A stretch of DNA of 10,176 nt from Bacteroidota bacterium (GTDB taxonomy: Bacteria > Bacteroidota > Bacteroidia > Bacteroidales > FEN-979). The position numbers and the translations under genes were made by a program. Shown here piece after piece: positions 1-7,128 of the stretch. The stretch covers positions 1 through 10,176 of the forward strand of contig JAPLDN010000066.1 in NCBI GenBank assembly GCA_026391755.1, in the 5' to 3' direction. How positions within the stretch are numbered: the first letter of the stretch is position 1; every line of letters begins with the position of its first letter. Below the pieces are notes generated by a model that worked only from the letters and a program-made list of their open reading frames with translations, did no database searches and had not been told where the DNA came from.

Positions 1-1
1 T

Positions 2-1093
2 CAATTTAAAATTTTCGATCTTGACAAGGATACAAGATTCGATATAAAATACGAGGAAAAACAGACTATTGATGCAATTGTTTGTGAACTGCTGCTTCCC
101 GGAATTAATGCTTTCTCTTTCTTCAGGCGTTTAAAGCTTAACAAGCTATACCAGAAAACACCGTTTATTGTAATCTCTTTTTTTAAAGATTACAGTGCCA
201 AAAAGAATGCCTACCTGCTGGGTATAGATGATTTTTATCATCAGTGTATTGACCCGGAGAATATATATCACAGGATCAACCTTCTCAAGAAATTCAAATC
301 GGAATTTGAAAATAAAACCATCGCGGTTGATACCAGCGTTAGTTTTAACGCTTACAAAACCCCTTTCATCAAACGGACTTTCGATCTCCTGGTGGCAGGA
401 ACTGCACTTCTCGTGCTCTCTCCCCTGATGATACTCACGATGATAGCTATCAGGCTTGAATCAAGGGGGAAAGTTTACTATTTTTCAAAAAGGGTTGGTG
501 CCAATTATAAGATTTTTGATTTCTATAAGTTCCGTTCGATGTACCCTGATGCCGACAAGCGGTTAAAGGAAGTTGAGCATCTCAACCAGTATATCAGTGA
601 AACCGTCGAGGTGAAATGTACCGAATGCAACAAATTACCTGAAGGACAATATTGTTCTCCGCTTGTCTATTACGATGGAGAGCAGGTTTGCGAAAGAATT
701 GCCAACAAACGCAGGAGCGCAAGGAAGGCATTCCTTAAAATTAAAGACGACCCGAGGATAACCAAGGTTGGCAAATTTATCAGGATGACCAGTATCGATG
801 AATTACCGCAGCTTTTCAATGTACTTAAAGGTGATATGTCGATCGTCGGGAACCGGCCTTTACCATTAAATGAAGCCGAAGCCCTGACAAAAAAGAAATG
901 GAGCCGCAGGTTCCGGTCAGCAGCTGGTCTTACTGGCCTCTGGCAGGTCGAGAAAAGAGGAAGAACCGGACCAATGTCCGAAGAAGAGCGGTTTGCACTT
1001 GACAATTATTATGCTGAGCATAACACATTCTGGGGTGACCTTGTGATCATCTTCAGAACTTTCGGCGCTTTATTTCAAAAGGAGAATATGTAA
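2..1093 (+). CDS. Receiver-like domain fused to polyprenyl-phosphate phosphoglycosyl transferase (priming sugar transferase), 5' end outside window
   Basis: The frame is open from base 2 to the stop at 1091-1093 (363 residues visible), so the gene begins upstream; the internal GTG at 392 lies inside the membrane helix and is not a credible start. Residues 1 to about 95 resemble the last two-thirds of a response-regulator receiver domain, with E29-LLLPG, S59 and Q81 at the places of the CheY Asp, Thr and Lys. Residues about 122-150 form the N-terminal membrane helix of a bacterial sugar transferase, with the Ser-Pro pair (S140-P141) that kinks the re-entrant helix in PglC-type enzymes. KFRSM, then DELPQ (D266-E267, the catalytic Asp-Glu pair) and GDMSIVGNRPL follow. 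The family transfers a sugar phosphate from a UDP-sugar to undecaprenyl phosphate at the inner membrane, starting the repeat unit. A four-Cys insert (C206, C209, C218, C230) sits between KFRSM and the catalytic pair. The next gene's ATG directly abuts the stop. The transferase call is firm; the sugar is unknown and the receiver assignment is by motif and spacing. Confidence 0.92.
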   Translation, partial: QFKIFDLDKDTRFDIKYEEKQTIDAIVCELLLPGINAFSFFRRLKLNKLYQKTPFIVISFFKDYSAKKNAYLLGIDDFYHQCIDPENIYHRINLLKKFKSEFENKTIAVDTSVSFNAYKTPFIKRTFDLLVAGTALLVLSPLMILTMIAIRLESRGKVYYFSKRVGANYKIFDFYKFRSMYPDADKRLKEVEHLNQYISETVEVKCTECNKLPEGQYCSPLVYYDGEQVCERIANKRRSARKAFLKIKDDPRITKVGKFIRMTSIDELPQLFNVLKGDMSIVGNRPLPLNEAEALTKKKWSRRFRSAAGLTGLWQVEKRGRTGPMSEEERFALDNYYAEHNTFWGDLVIIFRTFGALFQKENM

Positions 1094-1882
1094 ATGGGAA
1101 TCCTGAATTCTGTAAGACCAGATTTAAAGAAAGTGTTGCAGCACTTTTTCCTGATGGCATTATTTCTATTGCCTGCAACCGGTTTTGGTCAAATGAGGGA
1201 CACTACATATTTCAACCCTCTTATCGATGATATTACCCTTCGCATTCCGCCGCTGGAAGATCTTATTGACTCAGCCGTCGTACACAATCCGCAAATTAAA
1301 TATTATGAAGCAGACATAGATGCGTGGCGCTACAGGGTCAAATCGGCCAGCCGGGTATGGATGAGAAACTTCTATCTTGAAGGATATATTCAGACCGACT
1401 GGTGGGATGCTACAACAAATAATACAAGCAACCTTGGTGATAATAATATAATGTATTCCTTCCAGAATAGTTACAGGGGATTGGGCCAGCTTGAAATACG
1501 TCTCCCTATGCAGGACCTCTGGGACCGCAAGAACCAGATGAAAACTGCGACCAAGGAAATTGAAAAATCAATGGCCAACAAGGACAATGTAATCCTGGAG
1601 CTGCGACAAAAAATCATAACACAATATAATCAGCTAATCGTCAATCAGAAAATCCTGAAGAATGCCAATGAGAGCGTAATTGCAGGAGCAATGAACAAAG
1701 AAATGGGCGATAAAGAATTTCTTAATGGCCAGTCCACCTTATATGATCTTGCCTATATCATGGAAATGTACCGAGTTGCGGTCTACAATTACGAGACATC
1801 AAGAAATGCATTTTTCAATTCGTACATGATATTACAGGAGCTATGCGGCTTTAAATTCAACGTTATTAACAAAATAGAATAA
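1094..1882 (+). CDS. Short TolC-family outer-membrane export protein
   Basis: This 262-residue protein starts at the ATG immediately after the preceding stop. Residues about 10-33 form a signal peptide with a hydrophobic core and a cleavage-like GFGQ end, so it is exported; there is no lipobox Cys. The rest looks like an outer membrane efflux protein (OEP/TolC) unit: a helical stretch around LIDSAVVHNPQIKYYEADID, a strand-rich central part with many aromatic and Asn residues (about 95-140), then long helices (about 150-250) ending with the TolC-like pattern NGQSTLYDLAYIMEMYRVA and LQELCGF. Typical TolC proteins exceed 400 residues and hold two such repeats; this one has about one, so more copies would be needed to complete a barrel and tunnel. 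Its place between the priming transferase and the Wzc-like gene suggests polysaccharide export. The TAA stop overlaps the next ATG by one base, as expected for translational coupling. The family call is good; the substrate is inferred from context only. Confidence 0.8.
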   Translation: MGILNSVRPDLKKVLQHFFLMALFLLPATGFGQMRDTTYFNPLIDDITLRIPPLEDLIDSAVVHNPQIKYYEADIDAWRYRVKSASRVWMRNFYLEGYIQTDWWDATTNNTSNLGDNNIMYSFQNSYRGLGQLEIRLPMQDLWDRKNQMKTATKEIEKSMANKDNVILELRQKIITQYNQLIVNQKILKNANESVIAGAMNKEMGDKEFLNGQSTLYDLAYIMEMYRVAVYNYETSRNAFFNSYMILQELCGFKFNVINKIE

Positions 1883-2358
1883 TGAAAATTATCTACTTTG
1901 TCAAGATATTACAACGACATGTATTGCTACTGATACTTGTCCCGCTTCTGCTCGCCGCAGTCGTCTTTTTCTTGACCCGCAAAGACCAATGGAGCTATAT
2001 TTCGGAAACTACCATATATACCGGTGTAACTTCAGGTTATACAGTGCAGCAGCAAGCCTATACCGACGTGATGGTCAAAAACACCATCTACGACAATCTG
2101 ATCAACCTGATCCGTTCACGGCAGACACTTGAAGAAGTCTCCGCTTCCCTACTTGCCCAGCACCTTTTACTGGATCATTACGATGAAAGATACATATCAA
2201 AGGAACACTATGACGAACTCATCGCGAAAGTGCCCCCCGATGTCATGGATATAGTAAGAAAGGCAAAACGATCGAATCCGAAATTCAGACCAGGGAATCA
2301 TACCATGTTGTCAAGCCAGGGGAAACGATGTTCTCTATTGCACGTAACTACGGTTTGA
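1882..2358 (+). CDS. Wzc/Wzz-type polysaccharide co-polymerase, N-terminal fragment (frameshifted gene)
   Basis: This is the 5' piece of a gene that continues at 2328-4475 in another frame. It starts at the ATG overlapping the TolC-like stop and encodes 158 residues. Residues about 10-31 are a strong membrane helix (VLLLILVPLLLAAVVFFL) followed by a periplasmic Wzz-like region with TTIYTGVTSGY and a helix containing NLIRSRQTLEEVSASLL, the usual beginning of chain-length determinant proteins. From about residue 130 the reading becomes implausible (RSNPKFRPGNHT and onward) and ends at a TGA, while the -1 frame encodes the start of a LysM domain. The intact protein would therefore be this fragment to about residue 128 joined to the next entry, about 864 residues in total. 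Whether the shift is real or a missing base in the assembly cannot be decided here. Confidence 0.72.
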   Translation: MKIIYFVKILQRHVLLLILVPLLLAAVVFFLTRKDQWSYISETTIYTGVTSGYTVQQQAYTDVMVKNTIYDNLINLIRSRQTLEEVSASLLAQHLLLDHYDERYISKEHYDELIAKVPPDVMDIVRKAKRSNPKFRPGNHTMLSSQGKRCSLLHVTTV

Positions 2359-4475
2359 GCGTAAGGAAGCTAATGAGTTATAACAGGTTAAAGAATACTG
2401 AAATTTCTTCAGGCCAGAGACTTAAAGTTGATATTCCGGGACAGATGCCGGAACCTGCTTCATATCCCACCGAAGCGGAAAAAATCGAACCTGCGCCAGT
2501 CAGAACCGGTGGCTCTGAAGGAGTAGTTGATACAGCTTCTCTGCCTTCTGACTTCTACTCCCAATTTGATACTACCACCTCTGCAACCATTATACACCAT
2601 AGTTTAGCAGACACGACTGCATTTGACAGGTTGGTAAGACAACTGGTCGCCTATGGCCACCAGAATGATTATAATTTTATATATGAACTCTGGAATTCAC
2701 AAAAGGACCCGTTTTACAGCCTAAGCGCCTTATCCACAGTCGAAACAGTCAGGGTACAAAGCAGTGACCTGCTGAAACTTACCTATAAATCGACAGATGC
2801 CGGCATTGCCCAGCAAACACTTGTTTTCCTGACAAAAGGGTTCATCCGCTCGTTCAAATTGCTTAAGCAAAATCAAACGGATGCGGTAATTGCCTACTTC
2901 AGGGCACAACTTGAAGCTGCCATGAGAAAACTGCAAAGAGCCGAATCTGACCTGCTTATTTTCAATTCGAAAAATAACATCATCAACTTTTACGAGCAGA
3001 CTAAAGTAATCGCCAGCACGAAAGAAGAACTTGATGTTGATTTCCAGAATAAACAAATCGCACTCGCTTCATCCGATGCCGCTATTAAGATCATTGAGAA
3101 GAAGCTGGAAAATCATGCTAAACTTTCGCTGAACACCAGTGCGATCCTCAGGCTTCGCAATGATCTCACCACTACAACCATGCAAATTGCCAATATTGAG
3201 ATCGATCTTGGCAATGATTCGGCGACTATCAAACAACTTACAACCCTGAAGAATAAAGTTGAATCGATAAAACTGGAATTGAAAGACAATATCGACCAGC
3301 TTTACCTTGTAACCAACTCAGTTGAAGGTCTGCCTTTGAAAGACCTGCTTAATGCCTGGCTCACAAACGTTGTTAATTACGAAGAAAGCAAAGCGGCACT
3401 CAGGGTGCTGACCGAAAGGAAAAGGTATTTCCAGAAAGTCTATGAAATATTCGCGCCCTTAGGAGCCCAGCAGAAGAGATTTGAAAGGCTTATCGGTGTC
3501 ACTGAAAGTGAATTTCTTGAACTTTTACATGACCTTAACCTCGCAAAACTCAGGCAGCAGGATGACGAGCTGGCCACAAACCTTAAAGTCGTGGATGCTC
3601 CTTACTATCCACTCCACGCCTTACGGTCAAAAGCTATGCTTCTGGTCCTGGCCGCGGCCTTACTGGGCTTAATCTTTGTTATTATTGTTTTACTTGCCCT
3701 TGAATTCTTCGATACAACAATTAAAACAGGTGACAGAGCCGAACGCCTTATCAAGCTTAAACTTGCAGGACTTTATCCTAAAATTGTAAAACAAATTTAC
3801 AATGTGGATATAGGGTTTATTTTACCAAGGCTGGTTGAAATAATGGCCCAGAATATTAAAATCAGTCTTCACAAATTTCTAAGTAACAGCGAAAAGAAAC
3901 CGATCATCATTCTGCTTTTCAGTACCAGGGATTATGAAGGCAAAACAACCATAGGAAGAGAACTCAGCAGGAAATTCAAATCATTTGGAGAAAATGCACT
4001 TTTCCTTAATTATATCAAGGAAAATCTTGGACCTGCAGAAGGGTTTGAAAATGGAGAACTGATACCTCCTTCTGAAGATGAAATCCAGTATATCATCCAG
4101 GATAATTTCTTTGAGACAAAAGAAACTAAGGAACTCCTGAGAGGTTATGAACATCTCGACCTGGAGTCTTACGATTACATTTTTATTGAATTACCATCCC
4201 TTATTAATAATGCCTATCCGATCGATCTGATTTCAAAATTTGATCTTGCCCTGCTCGTTGTCAGAGCTAATCGTTCATGGACCGATGCCGACAAGGCTGC
4301 TTTGAATGGATTCCTTTCCGTTACCAAACAACCTACCCAGATTGTCCTTAACGGGGTTGAGTTAATGTTCCTGGATTCGGTTTTCGGAGAAATCCCGAAA
4401 CCAAGGTCAAAGTTTCGCAGAACGGTTAAAAGGATTCTGACATTCAGATTTCGTGAAGACAATGTCATTTCCTGA
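2328..4475 (+). CDS. Wzc-like polysaccharide co-polymerase with LysM domain and degenerate tyrosine-kinase-like domain (main part of frameshifted gene)
   Basis: The ATG at 2328 lies inside a LysM domain whose first residues (YHVVKPGET, from 2301) are encoded just upstream in the same frame, so it is not the true start; this is the continuation of the gene beginning at 1882. In the 715-residue reading, 1-37 is the rest of LysM (FSIARNYGLSVRKLMSYNRL), then a Pro-rich linker, a long helical and coiled-coil periplasmic region (about 170-430), a second membrane helix (about 436-461), and a cytoplasmic P-loop domain. That domain has a Walker A (EGKTT, G538-K539), but Walker A' reads ALFLNYIKEN, with Asn561 where the Asp stands, and Walker B reads YIFIELPS, with Glu621 for Asp. 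No Tyr cluster ends the protein. Wzc proteins control chain length and couple synthesis to export. This one may work as a structural co-polymerase with weak or no kinase activity. The wzx-like gene follows after 23 bases. Confidence 0.85.
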   Translation: MFSIARNYGLSVRKLMSYNRLKNTEISSGQRLKVDIPGQMPEPASYPTEAEKIEPAPVRTGGSEGVVDTASLPSDFYSQFDTTTSATIIHHSLADTTAFDRLVRQLVAYGHQNDYNFIYELWNSQKDPFYSLSALSTVETVRVQSSDLLKLTYKSTDAGIAQQTLVFLTKGFIRSFKLLKQNQTDAVIAYFRAQLEAAMRKLQRAESDLLIFNSKNNIINFYEQTKVIASTKEELDVDFQNKQIALASSDAAIKIIEKKLENHAKLSLNTSAILRLRNDLTTTTMQIANIEIDLGNDSATIKQLTTLKNKVESIKLELKDNIDQLYLVTNSVEGLPLKDLLNAWLTNVVNYEESKAALRVLTERKRYFQKVYEIFAPLGAQQKRFERLIGVTESEFLELLHDLNLAKLRQQDDELATNLKVVDAPYYPLHALRSKAMLLVLAAALLGLIFVIIVLLALEFFDTTIKTGDRAERLIKLKLAGLYPKIVKQIYNVDIGFILPRLVEIMAQNIKISLHKFLSNSEKKPIIILLFSTRDYEGKTTIGRELSRKFKSFGENALFLNYIKENLGPAEGFENGELIPPSEDEIQYIIQDNFFETKETKELLRGYEHLDLESYDYIFIELPSLINNAYPIDLISKFDLALLVVRANRSWTDADKAALNGFLSVTKQPTQIVLNGVELMFLDSVFGEIPKPRSKFRRTVKRILTFRFREDNVIS

Positions 4476-4498
4476 TGATGACCATAATTTGATTCATC

Positions 4499-4744
4499 AT
4501 GTGGGCATTCTTAAAACAAACATCATTTAAGATAGTAAAAGACGCGAATTTTCTTTCTTTCGCAGGAAATTTGTCGACCGCTCTGGCCGGCCTGTTTTCT
4601 TTTATGATTCTTCTCAGGATGTTATCCATTCATGACTTTGGTATTTGGATCTTGTTTACGATGCATGGTCAATTTTCCAGGCTGATATTGATTTCGGGAA
4701 GATCTTGTGGATCAGGTTCTTCAATCTCTGTTCGTTTCTGGTGA
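4499..4744 (+). CDS. Wzx-like flippase, N-terminal fragment of a disrupted gene
   Basis: This 81-residue reading opens with FLKQTSFKIVKDANFLSFAGN, then a membrane helix (about 24-45) and HDFGIWILF, the usual N-terminus of a MATE/Wzx-type polysaccharide flippase, including the conserved region at the beginning of helix 2. From about residue 55 the sequence turns into a low-complexity Ser/Gly/Arg stretch ending at a TGA, which looks like out-of-frame reading. The true continuation is in the next frame, in the entry at 4645-5640, with an internal block apparently missing. The ATG lies 23 bases after the Wzc-like stop and is the natural start of the gene. On its own the fragment cannot be a transporter. 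Confidence 0.6.
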   Translation: MWAFLKQTSFKIVKDANFLSFAGNLSTALAGLFSFMILLRMLSIHDFGIWILFTMHGQFSRLILISGRSCGSGSSISVRFW

Positions 4745-5640
4745 TCATCTTCTTTGCCTACCTCTTCATTAAAATTGATGTAAAAATGGTAGTGCTTATA
4801 TATATTGCGACAAACCTGGCTACTTCATTGTTTTGCGTTTTCAGGAAATGGACAGGCCTTCAGCATATCGGGCGTATAAGTAAAGAAAAAGTTATGGATA
4901 TCCTGAAATACGGGAGGTATTCCATGGCAACACGTATTGGAAGCAGCCTGCTGAAAGGCGCCGATAGTTTTATTATCTCTTTCAGCGCTTTTATGGGTCC
5001 TGCCAGTGTTGCATTATATGCAATACCCTTGAAATATATTGAATTCATTGAGATCCCGCTCCTTAGCTTTGCGACTACAGCCTTCCCCAAACTCTCAAAA
5101 ATGAGCATGGAAAATAATACGGAGGGGTTTAAACGGATTTATTACGCCTATACCGGCCCAATTGTGTATATTTTTATATTAATTGCGGCCATCAGCCTGG
5201 TTTTAAATAAATATTTCATTCTCATTCTGGGAGGAGCAAAGTATCTTACCACTTCTCCGAATATTACTTATGTTCTTATGGTATTTATTCTTTACGGTAT
5301 GCTCATGCCTCTTGACCGGTTTACCGGTGTAGCTCTGGACAGCCTGAACAGACCGGATAAAAATTTCCAGAAAGTTGCCGTGATGACCATTGCAAATATA
5401 CTCGGTGATGTTTTTGCAATTTTCGGGCTTCATTACCTCTTCCCTTCCATGCCCCCGATAACGATTCTTTTATTTGTGGCCGTTGCTTCGATAGTATTTT
5501 CAGTAATAGGGCTATTTATAGGATATCATTTCCTTAAGAAAGAGATAGACATTTCATTCTCCCTTATTTTTTCTAAAGGTTTTGCTTTTTATAAAGAATT
5601 AAACAAGCGTCTTAAAAACAAAGAACCCTTATTTCAATAG
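4645..5640 (+). CDS. Wzx-like polysaccharide flippase, C-terminal part of a disrupted gene
   Basis: The reading is open from 4636 and the first start-like codon is a TTG at 4645, in the middle of a Wzx/MATE-like sequence, so a separate gene is unlikely. The 331 residues contain about eight membrane helices. Recognisable landmarks are FGKILWIRFFN before a helix, YGRYSMATRIGSSLLKGADS, ALYAIPLKYIEFIEIPLLSF, ATTAFPKLSKM, and PLDRFTGVALDSLNRPD, which are characteristic of Bacteroidota lipopolysaccharide flippase-like proteins. Wzx moves the lipid-linked repeat unit across the inner membrane. Fragments 4499-4660 and 4663-5640 together cover about 380 residues, against roughly 430-480 for intact members; helices 2-4 seem absent at the junction. 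The stop lies 5 bases before the Wzy-like ATG. The family call is good; function of the encoded product in this state is doubtful. Confidence 0.75.
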   Translation: MDLVYDAWSIFQADIDFGKILWIRFFNLCSFLVIIFFAYLFIKIDVKMVVLIYIATNLATSLFCVFRKWTGLQHIGRISKEKVMDILKYGRYSMATRIGSSLLKGADSFIISFSAFMGPASVALYAIPLKYIEFIEIPLLSFATTAFPKLSKMSMENNTEGFKRIYYAYTGPIVYIFILIAAISLVLNKYFILILGGAKYLTTSPNITYVLMVFILYGMLMPLDRFTGVALDSLNRPDKNFQKVAVMTIANILGDVFAIFGLHYLFPSMPPITILLFVAVASIVFSVIGLFIGYHFLKKEIDISFSLIFSKGFAFYKELNKRLKNKEPLFQ

Positions 5641-5645
5641 GCATA

Positions 5646-7121
5646 ATGAACCTTTTCCAAATACCGACCGGAGCTGAACTACTCAGAAATCCATTTCTGG
5701 TTGGGATCATGTTGATTGCCACTATTGTTTTAGGGTATGCAATGGCTCTCGGGGGGATCATGACCGCTGCCATTGTAATTGCAATCCCTATTCTTTTCTA
5801 TTCATTCTACCGGCTGATACTTAAACCCGAAATCGGCATTACTTTCGCTTTTATTATTAATTTCTTTATCATCGGGATTTCCCGGTATATTCCCGTTAAA
5901 CTGGGTTACCTGATGGATATCACACTGATATCCACTTATATTGCAATTTTCTTTCATTTTTATGACAAGAAACTTGACCTGAAACCTCTTCAAAATGATC
6001 TGACTTACCTTGCTTTAGTTTGGTTCGGCTATATCTTCCTTGAAATGTTCAACCCTGAGGCAGTAAATAAAACAGCCTGGTTTGCCTCTATGCGTGGTAT
6101 CGGCTTGTATATGATACTTGTAATTCCCCTTGTACAGCTTCTTTATAACACTCCAAAACACCTGGACCGCTTTCTGAAAATATGGGCCATAATCTCCATT
6201 ATCGCATCAGCTAAAGCATGGATACAGTTAAACATAGGCGTTGACCCCTGGGAGCAAAAATGGCTGGATGAAGTCGGCGCAGTCACCCATATCCTGTGGG
6301 GTAATTTGCGCGCTTTCTCGTTTTTCTCCGATGCAGGCCAGTTTGGTGCCGCCCAGGGACAGATCGGGATTGTTGCCATGATCATGTTCTTTTATGAAAA
6401 ACGATTAAAACAAAGACTGTTTTGGGCGATAGTTTTTATTGCCGGGTATTATGGTATGTCCAGCTCGGGAACAAGGGGTGCAATCTTTGTGCCGTTTGCA
6501 GGTGGCGCTTTATATATAATCATCAGGAAGAACGTAAAAGTAATTATAATAGGTGCAATATTTCTCATTTTCATTTACTCCTTTTTCCGGTATACTACTA
6601 TCGGCGACAGCAGTTACCAGGTTTACAGGATGCGATCGGCTTTTACTCCGGATGATGATGCATCTTTCCAGGTCAGGCTCAAGAACCAGGCTATTTTCGA
6701 AGCTTACCTTAAAACCAGGCCTTTTGGAGGTGGTATTGGTCATGCCGGAAGCCGTGCAATAACTTATACAGGAGAAACTTTTCTCTCAAGCGTTGCTACC
6801 GACAGCTGGTTTGTTCTTATTTGGGCGGAAGCGGGAATAATTGGCCTTTACCTGCACCTCCTGATACTGGGCTATTTTACCGGCAAAGGTTTATATATAA
6901 GTATGTTTCAGATAAAAAATAAAGATCTGGAGGTGAAGATCGCCGCACTTCTGTGCGGTGTTTTCGGCATCCTGGTGGCCAGTTACGGTAATGCAGTTCT
7001 CGGCCAGTTCCCAACCGGTTTGGTTGTTTACATCAGTATGGCCTATGTGTTTATGGCCCCGTCAATGGATAAATTGATTCCTGTAAAAGTAACTGAATTA
7101 GAAACCGAACCCCTGAGTTAA
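5646..7121 (+). CDS. O-antigen ligase/polymerase family membrane protein (Wzy-like)
   Basis: This is a 491-residue polytopic membrane protein with about eleven or twelve hydrophobic segments. It has the Wzy_C (PF04932-type) landmarks: SSSGTRGA (272-279, Arg277) at the beginning of a helix, a large periplasmic loop with RMRSAFTPDDDASFQVRL, then RPFGGGIGHAG, and ATDSWFVLIWAEAGIIGLYL (D386) leading into the next helix. WaaL ligases usually have a His-Asn near this last place; here it is Asp-Ser-Trp, which leans towards a polymerase rather than a ligase, though this is weak evidence. Wzy proteins join flipped lipid-linked repeat units at the outer face of the inner membrane, which fits its place after the flippase gene. 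It starts 5 bases after the flippase stop and ends 7 bases before a small membrane-protein gene. The gene is complete. Confidence 0.88.
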   Translation: MNLFQIPTGAELLRNPFLVGIMLIATIVLGYAMALGGIMTAAIVIAIPILFYSFYRLILKPEIGITFAFIINFFIIGISRYIPVKLGYLMDITLISTYIAIFFHFYDKKLDLKPLQNDLTYLALVWFGYIFLEMFNPEAVNKTAWFASMRGIGLYMILVIPLVQLLYNTPKHLDRFLKIWAIISIIASAKAWIQLNIGVDPWEQKWLDEVGAVTHILWGNLRAFSFFSDAGQFGAAQGQIGIVAMIMFFYEKRLKQRLFWAIVFIAGYYGMSSSGTRGAIFVPFAGGALYIIIRKNVKVIIIGAIFLIFIYSFFRYTTIGDSSYQVYRMRSAFTPDDDASFQVRLKNQAIFEAYLKTRPFGGGIGHAGSRAITYTGETFLSSVATDSWFVLIWAEAGIIGLYLHLLILGYFTGKGLYISMFQIKNKDLEVKIAALLCGVFGILVASYGNAVLGQFPTGLVVYISMAYVFMAPSMDKLIPVKVTELETEPLS

Positions 7122-7128
7122 AATTCAA

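Noticed and set aside
392..394. GTG at 392 as the start of the sugar transferase
   Set aside because: It falls in the middle of the re-entrant membrane helix, and the frame is open and protein-like back to base 2.
670..1005. Minus-strand open frames opposite the transferase and other genes (for example 670-1005, 2730-3056, 7939-8352)
   Set aside because: They lie wholly opposite well-supported genes, have no recognisable domains and no start context; they are mirror effects of codon use.
2233..2238. C6 run as the frameshift site in the Wzc-like gene
   Set aside because: Shifting here gives a poorer protein (PRCHGYSKKG) than shifting at the A runs 20-30 bases later, so it is a second choice only.
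2328..2330. ATG at 2328 as an independent start, preceded by a purine-rich AGGGGA
   Set aside because: It lies within the LysM domain, whose first residues are encoded upstream in the same frame, so the purine match is coincidental with the GlyGlu codons of the LysM motif.
4475..4500. A 7-base inverted repeat (ATGATGA / TCATCAT, 12-base loop) spanning the Wzc-like stop and the Wzx-like start
   Set aside because: The stem is AT-rich and short, has no T-run after it, and could arise by chance; it is not a convincing terminator, and a role in translational coupling cannot be supported.
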